A stretch of 64,000 nucleotides of DNA from Moraxella ovis (lineage in GTDB: Bacteria > Pseudomonadota > Gammaproteobacteria > Pseudomonadales > Moraxellaceae), in NCBI RefSeq assembly GCF_900453105.1, contig NZ_UGPW01000001.1:930001-994000 (forward strand), given 5' to 3'. The translations under genes were made by a program, and so were the position numbers. Each line of letters starts with the position of its first letter. Position 1 is the first letter of the stretch. A model generated the notes under the pieces. That model worked only from the letters and a program-made list of their open reading frames with translations, did no database searches and was not told the origin of the DNA. This document shows, piece after piece, positions 26,842 to 35,108 of this stretch.

Positions 26842-27501
26842 TTACCAACGCGTGCTATCAGCACTCATCAACTCCGCAGCACTGTCCAGTAATTTTGGCA
26901 TCTCGTTATGCTTGATGGGGTGTAGTGGTACGTGTACAATCCAATCGTTGTCGTCTTTTTTTAGGTGCCATGCGATGACGGCATGGGTATTTTTGTCAAG
27001 TGATGCCAATTCAAACTCATGTGCCAATACGCCATCATTATCTCTTAAGATGCCCAGTCCTTTAGTAGCACGTGTCAGACAGTGACGATGATGGCTGGCG
27101 ATGACGATGAGAATGTGGTGGGCTTTCTTGTCCAGTTTATCTAGATGTAGGTCGATTTGTTCTTGATTGATGAATTTATCTTCGAAGCTGGTTGTGCCCG
27201 TGAGTGCATCGCCGCCATGACGCACACTGTTATCGTCTGTGCGAATGTTACCGTAATAAACGCGTTCTAATTCACTGCCGCTTTGATCCAGCAGTACGCA
27301 CGCCATGTCAATATCCATGGGTGTTGGCTTCTTATTCATCTTGGGTAGGCGAGACAGAATTGCCTGAATGCCTTCTTTGGCGATGTCTGTCGCTTCGTAG
27401 CGCACAGCAGGCGTAATGATTTGCCCACTAAGTCCTAATTCGCTTAGTGTCTTGGGTTCAAAAAAAGCTCTTAATGGTTTATCAATAGGTAATTGCGACA
27501 T
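26842..27501 (-). CDS. TerD-like domain protein
   Basis: A 219-residue protein with a TerD-type calcium-binding domain. The core DIDMACVLLDQSGSELERVYYG followed by SVRHGGDALTG matches the TerD/TerE/CABP pattern, in which acidic residues bind Ca2+. No other ter genes (terB, terC, terZ) are nearby, so it is an orphan and a role in tellurite resistance should not be assumed. It starts 16 bases upstream of the broken EamA gene on the same strand, possibly once co-transcribed. No signal peptide; probably cytoplasmic. Confidence 0.8.
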   Translation of the reverse strand: MSQLPIDKPLRAFFEPKTLSELGLSGQIITPAVRYEATDIAKEGIQAILSRLPKMNKKPTPMDIDMACVLLDQSGSELERVYYGNIRTDDNSVRHGGDALTGTTSFEDKFINQEQIDLHLDKLDKKAHHILIVIASHHRHCLTRATKGLGILRDNDGVLAHEFELASLDKNTHAVIAWHLKKDDNDWIVHVPLHPIKHNEMPKLLDSAAELMSADSTRW

Positions 27502-27671
27502 GGTTTTCCCCGTTAATTTTTTGCTATTGTAGCAAATTTTCTATAAAAAACCTAATGTATCAACATAAGGATTTTGATATCATCTAACGAAAATTTGCCA
27601 AAATAGATGGCTTGGCACTAAAGTCAATTACCGACCAATAACAAAAACTAACGCACTTGTTTATTCAATTA

Positions 27672-27680
27672 TGCTATCAT
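27672..27680 (+). promoter_or_regulatory. Candidate extended -10 for the lipoprotein gene
   Basis: TGCTATCAT fits an extended -10 (TGn plus TATCAT). The start codon is at 27770, giving a leader of about 80 bases. The rest of the 268-base gap (27502-27769) is AT-rich with no coding signal. Confidence 0.4.
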
Positions 27681-27769
27681 TGTAGAAAATCAGAACTTAT
27701 TTTTAATTATTGTTAAATAAATTTAGATCAATCTACCAGTTTTGGATAAAGTTTTTAAAGTTGAATATC

Positions 27770-28537
27770 ATGACAAAAACAATCATTCAAGCCTTAATGC
27801 TATGTACGCCATTGGCGTTATTGGGCTGTCAGCACAATAATGATGTGGCGACACCCAATCGCGAGCCGACCACCATCACCAAGTCTTTGGCGGATGAGCT
27901 GTACGATTATGATTGGCGGCTTGTTGCGTCTGATGATGCTCGATTTAATCAGTTCATTGAGGCACGCTCGGTGTATTTGACGGCAGCTGAGGATCGATTA
28001 AGCTTTGGCGTGGGGTGTAATGTGCATTCGGCTGGCTTTACGCTTGCCAAGGATGTCTTGACCATCAGTGACGGTGTTGCTGCAACTCGCAAAGCGTGCG
28101 ATCCCAGTGCTCATGAGGCTGAACGAGCGTTGGTAGCGTCATTTAACAATGCCAAATTAACGCTAAAAGTTCAAAACGATCGTCAGGCTGTCCTGACGCA
28201 CACGCATCAAGGTAAAAGCTGGACATGGCAAGGAATTAAAAAACCTGACGTGCTGTACGGTGAGCCGGTGGTGTTATATTGGGAGATTGAGCCTGAGCCG
28301 ATATTGTGCGCCAATAACGCCCCAAACTGCCTAAAGGTGCGCAATGTACGCTATGATGAGCAAGGCATTAAGATGGGTGCGGGTGCTTGGCGTGATTTTG
28401 ATGATGTGATTGAAGGCTATCATCATGAGGCTGGTGTGAGTAAAATCATCCGTCTAAAAGCCTATACGGACAAATCCACAGGCGAAACCGTCCACGTCTA
28501 TGAAGGCACGGTAGAATATGGATTGGCTGATCGTTGA
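27770..28537 (+). CDS. META/DUF4377-domain lipoprotein
   Basis: A 255-residue predicted lipoprotein. ATG 27770 opens a signal peptide ending in the lipobox LLGC (Cys about residue 20). Residues about 40-150 resemble the META/HslJ domain (YDWRLVASDD, then FGVGCNVHSAGF and ATRKACDP). Residues about 165-250 resemble DUF4377, with ILCANNAPNCLKVRNVRYDE and a closing GYHHEAGVSKIIRLKAY. HslJ in E. coli is linked to novobiocin resistance and heat shock; no enzymatic function is known. A longer frame from 27710 would add 20 residues before the signal peptide and is rejected. It ends at a strong terminator. Confidence 0.85.
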   Translation: MTKTIIQALMLCTPLALLGCQHNNDVATPNREPTTITKSLADELYDYDWRLVASDDARFNQFIEARSVYLTAAEDRLSFGVGCNVHSAGFTLAKDVLTISDGVAATRKACDPSAHEAERALVASFNNAKLTLKVQNDRQAVLTHTHQGKSWTWQGIKKPDVLYGEPVVLYWEIEPEPILCANNAPNCLKVRNVRYDEQGIKMGAGAWRDFDDVIEGYHHEAGVSKIIRLKAYTDKSTGETVHVYEGTVEYGLADR

Positions 28538-28549
28538 TTGATAGCATAC

Positions 28550-28589
28550 ATATAAATAAAGCACCGTGATATGGGTGCTTTATTTATAT
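28550..28589. terminator. Bidirectional terminator, lipoprotein gene/ruvC
   Basis: Perfect 16-base arms ATATAAATAAAGCACC (28550-28565) and GGTGCTTTATTTATAT (28574-28589) between two convergent genes. Confidence 0.88.
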
Positions 28590-28622
28590 CTGATGAGAAT
28601 TTAACACAGTCGAATCAAATCA

Positions 28623-29207
28623 TCAGCGTAAGTTCAAGAAATCTTCTTCGGACAGTCGCCAGCGGCCTTTCTTCTTTGAGCTACTGCGACCTGCCAATGC
28701 CGCATTGCCCAGAAGCTTATGCATGGAATGGCTTGAATGCGCATGGCAAATGGCGCACGCCAAACCATCGGCGGCATCCGCTTGCGGCATGACCTTTAAT
28801 GACAAAATGCGGCACACCATGGCAGAGACTTGTTCCTTGTCGGCGGCGCCATAGCCGCAGACGGCTTGTTTGATTTGGCGGGCGGTGTATTCTGACACCG
28901 TCAGATCAAGCGCGGTTAAGGCAGCGATGGCAGCGCCGCGAGCTTGCCCCAGTTTTAGCGCAGAATCAGGGTTGCTTGCCATGAATACCTGCTCAATGGC
29001 GGCGTGCATGGGCTGATCGCTGTATTTTTGGTAGTGCTTGACGATACGCGATACCCCGGAGAATATCTGCCCTATGCGTGTCGGCATGTCGCTGCCATCG
29101 GTGCGAATCGTCCCTGCATCTAAGAAGGTAAGCTTGTCCGCTTGGGTGCCGATGATGCCATAGCCTGTCATGCGTGAACCAGGATCGATGCCGATGATAA
29201 GTGTCAT
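28623..29207 (-). CDS. ruvC: Holliday junction resolvase RuvC
   Basis: Endonuclease that cuts Holliday junctions during recombination together with RuvAB. The 194-residue protein from ATG 29207 has the four acidic catalytic positions: D8 in IGIDPGSRMTGYG, the Glu in AIEQVFMASNPDSALKLGQ, and the two Asp near the C-terminal DAADGLACAICHA. An upstream in-frame extension to 29303 lacks family similarity and is rejected. The 19-residue basic tail RSSSKKKGRWRLSEEDFLNL is longer than in E. coli. ruvA and ruvB are not in the window. Confidence 0.95.
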   Translation of the reverse strand: MTLIIGIDPGSRMTGYGIIGTQADKLTFLDAGTIRTDGSDMPTRIGQIFSGVSRIVKHYQKYSDQPMHAAIEQVFMASNPDSALKLGQARGAAIAALTALDLTVSEYTARQIKQAVCGYGAADKEQVSAMVCRILSLKVMPQADAADGLACAICHAHSSHSMHKLLGNAALAGRSSSKKKGRWRLSEEDFLNLR

Positions 29208-29377
29208 AAAGTTGCCAAAAGTGTCAAAACTGAATAATTGTGCTAAAATCTGAAATGCTGGGCTTGAATTTTTTATATTTGCCCAAATTTTTGAATTTAC
29301 CAAAAGATTGCCATAGTATAGCGCATTTTTGGTTGTTTTTGAATTTATTCACTGTTTAGGTTTTTTAAGGAAAATAT

Positions 29378-29989
29378 ATGGGTGCTGTTGTTGGCATTGC
29401 GTTGGTTTGGTTTGTCATTGAGATGCTGCTTTGGTATCTTGTTGCGCAGTTTGTGAGTGGTTGGTGGGTGTTCTTCTGGTTCATCATCGCTGCTGTCATC
29501 GGTCTGATGCTGATTAAAAATGCCGCCGCCACGCTTAACCCAATGGCGCAGCAGCTAAAACAAATGCAAAGCGGCGTTATTCCCAATCCTGCCAACCAGC
29601 CCGCTGAATCTACCGTTGCCAAGTCAGTTGCAACAGGGATTGCAGGCTTGCTGTTGCTATTGCCAGGCTTATTGAGCGATGCGGGTGCGGTATTGTTGCT
29701 ATTGCCATTTGTGCAGCGCAAACTTACCACCGCCGCCAAGAATTACGCCCTAAAAAACCAAGACAAGATGATGCAGATGATGTCTCGTCAGATGGGTGGT
29801 CAAAGCCCGTTTGGCATGGGCGGCACTGTTAATCTGAATAACCCATTCGGACAAGGCAATCCGTTTGGTCAAGGTGGCGGCTTTAGAGGCTTTGGTAAAG
29901 GTGGCTTTAATCAAGGCACGACCGTGGATGGAGAGGCTAAGCCTGTCCAAAAAGACATTAAGCGACTGCCATCTGCCAATGATGAATGA
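29378..29989 (+). CDS. fxsA: FxsA-family membrane protein
   Basis: A 203-residue inner-membrane protein of the FxsA family. In E. coli, overproduced FxsA relieves phage T7 exclusion by plasmid F; its normal role is unknown. Membrane segments near residues 3-25, 28-50 and 85-110 match the family, including WWVFFWFIIAAVIGLMLIK and GLLLLLPGLLSDAGAVLLLL. The C-terminal 70 residues are rich in Gly, Phe, Asn and Gln (PFGQGNPFGQGGGFRGFG), longer than in E. coli FxsA and probably disordered. It is divergent from ruvC and ends at an intrinsic terminator. Confidence 0.88.
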   Translation: MGAVVGIALVWFVIEMLLWYLVAQFVSGWWVFFWFIIAAVIGLMLIKNAAATLNPMAQQLKQMQSGVIPNPANQPAESTVAKSVATGIAGLLLLLPGLLSDAGAVLLLLPFVQRKLTTAAKNYALKNQDKMMQMMSRQMGGQSPFGMGGTVNLNNPFGQGNPFGQGGGFRGFGKGGFNQGTTVDGEAKPVQKDIKRLPSANDE

Positions 29990-30002
29990 TTAAAATCTAC
30001 CT

Positions 30003-30029
30003 AACCCGTCCAGTGTGGCGGGTTTTTTA
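30003..30029 (+). terminator. Intrinsic terminator after fxsA
   Basis: AACCCG (30003-30008) pairs with CGGGTT (30019-30024), followed by a T-run. Confidence 0.8.
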
Positions 30030-30080
30030 TTGCGTACCGTGATTGTTTTGGTTAATATAAAGACTTTATGAAGTGGATAA

Positions 30081-30683
30081 ATGATGATGAGAAAGGCTAT
30101 TTTTCTTGGTGGAATGTTGATGCTGGTTGGGGCTGTTCACGCCAAAGAGCTGCCCGAAGGGTTTAATGAGCTTATACGCGCCAATGAAGGCTGTCATCTT
30201 AACAATCCATTCCCAAAGCCCAAAGAAACTGTCTCATGGACAGGCGGCTGTGTTGATGGTTGGGCTGAAGGATTCGGGGTGATGCGCTGGTATAGTGATG
30301 GCGTGCTAACTGATACCTATGTTGGTGAATACAAGAAAGGCAGGATCAATGGCGTGGGGCAGTACACATGGCGAGATGGTGGCGTTCAAACAGGTGTCTG
30401 GGTGGATGATGTCATGCAAGGATTTGGCGAGACTATCTCGGGCAAGGGGCTGCATCGTGGCGATGTCTATGTTGGTAATATCAAAGATGGCATGATGCAT
30501 GGACGAGGTAAGTATCATTTTCACATGCATAATAAAGATTCTCAAAAACTATCGGGTGGCAAAGCGATTGATTTGAGTGACATTGCGGTTCGCAGCGGGA
30601 AATATTGGATCCTTGATGTTATTCATGACTATAATGAAGTGGTGGCGGTGTGCGGCATCCATGAGCATGAAGACTGCGAGTAA
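30081..30683 (+). CDS. Periplasmic MORN-repeat protein
   Basis: A 200-residue exported protein. A signal peptide (RKAIFLGGMLMLVGAVHA) precedes a region with MORN-like repeats. Visible units are WTGGCVDGWAEGFGVMRWYSD, then YVGEYKKGRINGVGQYTW and YVGNIKDGMMHGRGKYHF, with the GxGxY/W pattern of these beta-hairpin repeats. The C-terminus ends with a pair of cysteines (VCGIHEHEDCE). Three ATG codons in a row open the gene; 30081 is given but either of the next two may be used. Function unknown; MORN proteins often mediate protein-protein or lipid contacts. It appears monocistronic. Confidence 0.8.
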   Translation: MMMRKAIFLGGMLMLVGAVHAKELPEGFNELIRANEGCHLNNPFPKPKETVSWTGGCVDGWAEGFGVMRWYSDGVLTDTYVGEYKKGRINGVGQYTWRDGGVQTGVWVDDVMQGFGETISGKGLHRGDVYVGNIKDGMMHGRGKYHFHMHNKDSQKLSGGKAIDLSDIAVRSGKYWILDVIHDYNEVVAVCGIHEHEDCE

Positions 30684-30724
30684 CCAATCCGCGACGTGAC
30701 ACGGATTTGGTGTAAGGTGCTGAT

Positions 30725-31666
30725 TTATCCTGCAAATTGCGATTGGCACAGTTTGATGAATTCGTGCCCAAATTTACGAATCTCGCTGTCGTCACGCACC
30801 GCAATCCAACTCGTGAATCGCCCAAAATGCGTGATGGGGATTGCCACAAGGTCTGGATAATGCTTGGGCTCGTAAGCCATCTCAGCGATGATGCCAATGC
30901 CAAGACCTGATGATACATAGGTGCTAATCACATCGGAGTCAAGCGCCGCTAGGACGATGTCTGGGGTCAGTCCTTCTTTGGCGAATGCCTTGTCAATCGC
31001 ACCGCGACCAGTAAAACCGCCATGATATGTCACAATCGGATAGCTCGCCAAAGTAGGCAGATCCACACCATCAATCACGCCTGCCAGCTCCGCCAGTTCG
31101 TGATCCTTAGGCACGATGACCACATGCGACCAATCATAATAGCGATGACAGCGCAGAATGTCATTATTGAGCAGGCTCTCGGTAGCGATGCCAATATCGA
31201 CCTGTCCGCGAATCACCATCTGCGCGATGGTTTCTGGGTCGGCTTGTTGAAGTACCAGATTGACTTTGGAGAATTTCTCGCGGAACGCCTTGATGATGCT
31301 AGGCAGAACGTAGCGCGCCTGAGTGTGCGTGGTGGCGACCGTCAATGTACCTGCCGCGGCATTATTAAAATCAAGACTTAGATTCTCAATCGTACGAATC
31401 TCAGCAAATATCGCTTCAATGTGCGGCAATAATGCCTTACCAATGGGTGTCAGCCCTGTCAGTCGTTTACCTTGACGTGTGAAGACGTCTGATTTTAGCT
31501 GGTTCTCTAGAGCGGCGATTTGTTTGGATAGGCTCGATTGGCTGGTGTGTAGCAGTTCGGCAGCTTGGCTAAGGTTATAGCCATTGACCACGGTGTGCCA
31601 GACGGTTTCGAGTTGTTTTAGCTGGATTTGTAGGTGACGCTGATTGATGACGATGTCAATTGCCAT
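30725..31666 (-). CDS. CysB-like LysR-family regulator
   Basis: A 313-residue LysR-type transcription factor from ATG 31666, where the winged helix begins (HLQIQLKQLETVWHTVVNGY, NLSQAAELLHTSQSSLSKQI). The effector domain carries the CysB signature HGGFTGRGAIDKAF, where CysB binds inducer (O- or N-acetylserine) or sulfate. CysB in enterics activates sulfur-assimilation genes under sulfur limitation; Cbl and similar paralogues share these motifs, so the precise name is left open. The longer frame from 31801 adds 45 unrelated residues and is rejected. No cys structural genes are adjacent. Confidence 0.88.
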   Translation of the reverse strand: MAIDIVINQRHLQIQLKQLETVWHTVVNGYNLSQAAELLHTSQSSLSKQIAALENQLKSDVFTRQGKRLTGLTPIGKALLPHIEAIFAEIRTIENLSLDFNNAAAGTLTVATTHTQARYVLPSIIKAFREKFSKVNLVLQQADPETIAQMVIRGQVDIGIATESLLNNDILRCHRYYDWSHVVIVPKDHELAELAGVIDGVDLPTLASYPIVTYHGGFTGRGAIDKAFAKEGLTPDIVLAALDSDVISTYVSSGLGIGIIAEMAYEPKHYPDLVAIPITHFGRFTSWIAVRDDSEIRKFGHEFIKLCQSQFAG

Positions 31667-31939
31667 GAGAATGCCCGATTGTAAACCAAAAGACCAAAAA
31701 TGTTCGTAAAAAATAAAGCTGCCGATGAGTGGCTTTAACTCTGCCATTATAAAAATATTGACATAAAAACAAACCGCTAAGACAGTAAAAGTATATTCCA
31801 AAATTGAATATACTGCAAAAGTTTATTCTAAATAATGACTTAATTAACAATAAACTTTGCAAAAAAAGCATTTTTATCTTAATATTGCACCATTCATCTT
31901 AATTTTAAAGATTTGTATTATTATCAAAAGAGATGGTTC

Positions 31940-33472
31940 ATGACTGACTTAGTTCGCTCGACTTCGTCGTTCGCTGCCTTTAAAGAAGCGTATTTTAACC
32001 CGCAGGCGTTTGCCATGCTGTTCTTGGGCTTCGCCGCTGGTGTGCCGATTCTACTGATTTTTAGTAGCTTGGGGCTTTGGCTGCGTGAGGCGGGCATTGA
32101 TCGCAGTACGGTGACGATGTTTAGCTGGGCGGCTTTGGGTTATTCGTTCAAATTCATCTGGTCGCCTTTGGTGGATGTGTTGCCCGTACCTGTGCTTAAT
32201 AAATGGCTTGGTCAGCGTCGCGCTTGGCTATTATTGACACAGATAGGCATCATCGGTGCGATCGTGCTCATGGCGAGCGTTGATCCAGCACAGTCTAGGC
32301 TATCTATCATGGCGCTGGGTGCGGTGCTGCTTGGCTTCTCGGCGGCGACGCAGGATATTGTGATTGATGCGTATCGTATCGAATCAGCACCCAGTCAGAT
32401 GCAGACCGCGCTGTCAGCGACTTATGTCGGTGGCTATCGTATCGGTATGATTGTCTCTGGTGCAGGCGCGCTTTATTTGGCGGATTTTTTTGGTTCGAGC
32501 GAGGCGGCTTATAGCTACACAGCATGGCAAAAAACCTATCTCATCATGGCAGCGGTTATGCTCATCGCCGTGGCAACGACCTTATTCATTCGTGAGCCAA
32601 AATACGCCGCCAAAAAAGAACACATGAATTCAACTCCGGATAATCTGCGCTTGCTTGTTGTCTTTGCGCTGTCAGTGATTGGATTTATCTTCACCTATGT
32701 ACAGGTGGGCAGTGTGCTACCTGAGACGGATAGCGTGGGTTTAGGTTTCTTGTATGGTGTGGTGCGATTCATATCAAGTGGCATCGTGATGGGTTTGATT
32801 GGCTATACGCTGGTACAGGTTGGCTTGGTGGCTAAGACTGTCGCGGCGCGTGCATGGGTGATGCCGATCAGAGATTTCTTTGAGCGTTATGGCAAAAAGT
32901 CGCTGTTGGTGCTTGCGCTCATCGGGCTATATCGTATCTCGGACATCGTCGCTGGTAACATCTCTAATATCTTCTATCAAGACATCGGGTTTACAAAGAC
33001 GCAAATCGCCAATGCGGTGAAAGTCGTTGGTGTGATTGCGTCCATCGGTGGGGGCTTTGTGGGCGGCTGGATCGCCCAAAAAACTGGCGTCATGCGTGCG
33101 ATGATGATCGGCGCACTGCTTGCCTGTGTGACGAATTTGCTATTTATCTTGTTATTGTATACGCCGACATCGTTCATGATGTATCTGGCGGTCATCACGG
33201 ATAACTTGGCAGCAGGACTGGCAAGTGCGGTATTTATTGCGTTCTTATCAGCATTAACTTCTATTCGCTTCACGGCGGTTCAGTACGCACTGTTCTCATC
33301 ACTGATGACGCTGTCGCCAAAGATTCTAGGCGGCTATTCAGGGGCGATCGTGGATGCGACGAACTATTCAGTATTCTTTGCCATTACCTTTGTGATTGGT
33401 ATTCCGATTCTGTTATTGGTGTATTTGGTGAATAAGTACATCGCCATCGAAGAGCCTGTTATCAAGAAATAG
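31940..33472 (+). CDS. ampG: AmpG-family muropeptide permease
   Basis: Major-facilitator transporter that imports GlcNAc-anhydroMurNAc muropeptides from the periplasm for cell-wall recycling and for beta-lactamase induction signals. The 510-residue protein has about 14 hydrophobic helices, as in AmpG. Its N-terminus FLGFAAGVPILLIFSSLGLW and TMFSWAALGYSFKFIWSPLVD are family signatures. ATG 31940 is chosen because AmpG similarity begins shortly after it; an in-frame ATG at 31913 is less likely. A lytic transglycosylase, which produces the AmpG substrate, is encoded at the window's 3' end. PrmC follows after 18 bases. Confidence 0.92.
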   Translation: MTDLVRSTSSFAAFKEAYFNPQAFAMLFLGFAAGVPILLIFSSLGLWLREAGIDRSTVTMFSWAALGYSFKFIWSPLVDVLPVPVLNKWLGQRRAWLLLTQIGIIGAIVLMASVDPAQSRLSIMALGAVLLGFSAATQDIVIDAYRIESAPSQMQTALSATYVGGYRIGMIVSGAGALYLADFFGSSEAAYSYTAWQKTYLIMAAVMLIAVATTLFIREPKYAAKKEHMNSTPDNLRLLVVFALSVIGFIFTYVQVGSVLPETDSVGLGFLYGVVRFISSGIVMGLIGYTLVQVGLVAKTVAARAWVMPIRDFFERYGKKSLLVLALIGLYRISDIVAGNISNIFYQDIGFTKTQIANAVKVVGVIASIGGGFVGGWIAQKTGVMRAMMIGALLACVTNLLFILLLYTPTSFMMYLAVITDNLAAGLASAVFIAFLSALTSIRFTAVQYALFSSLMTLSPKILGGYSGAIVDATNYSVFFAITFVIGIPILLLVYLVNKYIAIEEPVIKK

Positions 33473-33490
33473 ATTCATACTAAAAATCAT

Positions 33491-34330
33491 ATGTCAAATC
33501 AATCCATCAAAACCATCAAGCAACAATGTCGCACCATGAGCAGTGAGGCATTGCCTTATCATTGGCTTGACGGATGGCTCATGTCTGTGCTAGATAAAGA
33601 CAAGCTGTTTTTAATGATGCATGATGATTATATGCTGACCGCGGATGAATATGACAGATTCATGCAAGGCGTGGCGCGAATGAGATCAGGCGAGCCGTTG
33701 GCATATCTGGTGGGTGAGCAGGATTTTTTTGGGCGTACGTTTAAGGTGAATCCCAGTACGCTGATTCCTAGACCTGACACTGAAAGGCTCATTGAAGCTG
33801 TACTTGATTGGCTAAGCGCCCAAACCATAGATTCGCCCAGTATCTTGGATCTGGGTGCTGGTTCAGGGTGTATCGCGATCACGCTCGCTAAAGAATTACC
33901 AACCTCGGACGTGCTGGCAGTGGATATGTCGGTAGATGCGCTCACGGTAGCGACACAGAATGGGCTGAGATTGGCTGCGGATAATTGTCGTTTTGTGCAG
34001 TCGAATTGGTTCGATGCGGTGCAGGGTGAATTTGATATAATTGTATCTAATCCGCCATATATTGATAAAGCTGATAAGCATCTAAACGCGCTTCATCATG
34101 AGCCAATGACGGCGCTCGTGGCGGATGATCTGGGGTTGTCTGACATTATGATGATCATTAGTGGTTCGGTAGAGTATCTAAAATTAGGTGGTCTTCTTGC
34201 CATTGAGCATGGTTATGATCAGGGGCAAAGTGTGCGTGAATTATTCATACGCCAAGGCTTTGATGATGTGCAGACCATCAAAGATTATGGTGGTAACGAT
34301 CGGCTAACGATGGGGGTATGGCATGGCTGA
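33491..34330 (+). CDS. prmC: Release factor glutamine methyltransferase PrmC
   Basis: Methylates the glutamine of the GGQ motif in release factors RF1 and RF2, which is needed for efficient termination. The 279-residue protein has an N-terminal helical domain, SAM motif ILDLGAGSGCIAITLAKE, and the catalytic NPPY at residues 187-190. GEPLAYLVGEQDFFGRTFKV and LIPRPDTERLI are PrmC-specific. Its 3' end overlaps the next gene by eight bases. prfA, the common neighbour, is not adjacent. Confidence 0.95.
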   Translation: MSNQSIKTIKQQCRTMSSEALPYHWLDGWLMSVLDKDKLFLMMHDDYMLTADEYDRFMQGVARMRSGEPLAYLVGEQDFFGRTFKVNPSTLIPRPDTERLIEAVLDWLSAQTIDSPSILDLGAGSGCIAITLAKELPTSDVLAVDMSVDALTVATQNGLRLAADNCRFVQSNWFDAVQGEFDIIVSNPPYIDKADKHLNALHHEPMTALVADDLGLSDIMMIISGSVEYLKLGGLLAIEHGYDQGQSVRELFIRQGFDDVQTIKDYGGNDRLTMGVWHG

Positions 34331-35108
34331 CCAAAATACACAAGCAAACACTGAGCTGACAGACAGCGAACTCATGCGCTACTCTCGGCAAATTCTACTA
34401 AATGGCTGGGACATGGATGCGCAAATCCGCCTAAAAAATAGCACCGTTCTGATCGTGGGTGCGGGTGGTCTTGGCTGTCCTGTATCTCAAATATTGGCGC
34501 GTGCTGGGGTGGGCAGGCTGCACCTGATCGACCATGATGTGGTGGATGATAGCAATCTACAGCGCCAAACATTATTCACCAAAGAAGACATTGGGCAATC
34601 CAAAGCCGAAACCGCCTGCCATAAGCTACGTGAACAAAACGAGCTCATCAGCATTGATTATACGGATGTCAAGCTGAACGATGAAAATATCAGTGGCCAT
34701 CTCGAGCAGGTATCGCCTGATTTGGTGATTGATTGCACGGATAATTTTGCCATCAGGGATCTATTAAATCACGCCTGCCGTCAGCGTGAACTGCCCTTAT
34801 TGTCCAATTCAGCGATCGCAGAGACGGGGCAGATTGCGCTATTTACCAAGGAAACCGGCTGCTATCAATGCCTGTTCGGTGCCGAGAGGGGTGATGAACT
34901 CAACTGCGCGACATCTGGTGTCCTGGGGAGTACGGTATCCATCATCGGCTCGATGAGTGCTCAGGTGGTACTGGATTTTTTGGGGTGTGGAAATAATCCG
35001 ATCGCTCATGAACTGGTGCTGTGGCAGGGGCGCAGCATGAGCCTGCGCAAGATGAGATTTGCCAAAGATGAGACTTGTGTCATCTGCTCTGCTACCAATG
35101 TTATCTGA
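34323..35108 (+). CDS. MoeB/ThiF-family adenylyltransferase
   Basis: An E1-like enzyme of 261 residues that adenylates the C-terminal glycine of a ubiquitin-fold sulfur carrier (MoaD or ThiS). Present are the start RYSRQILLNGWDMDAQIRLK, nucleotide-binding GAGGLG at residues 46-51, LQRQTLFTKEDIGQSKAE, and two zinc-binding cysteine pairs, CYQC and CVIC. The length and motifs fit MoeB best, but ThiF is very similar and no moa or thi genes are nearby to decide. It overlaps prmC by eight bases, so the two are coupled; this prmC-moeB pairing is common in related bacteria. Confidence 0.9.
   Translation: MADQNTQANTELTDSELMRYSRQILLNGWDMDAQIRLKNSTVLIVGAGGLGCPVSQILARAGVGRLHLIDHDVVDDSNLQRQTLFTKEDIGQSKAETACHKLREQNELISIDYTDVKLNDENISGHLEQVSPDLVIDCTDNFAIRDLLNHACRQRELPLLSNSAIAETGQIALFTKETGCYQCLFGAERGDELNCATSGVLGSTVSIIGSMSAQVVLDFLGCGNNPIAHELVLWQGRSMSLRKMRFAKDETCVICSATNVI

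Noticed and set aside
29365..29739. Antisense frames over fxsA and other genes
   Set aside because: They mirror real genes on the opposite strand, with biased composition only because of the codon use of the true gene.
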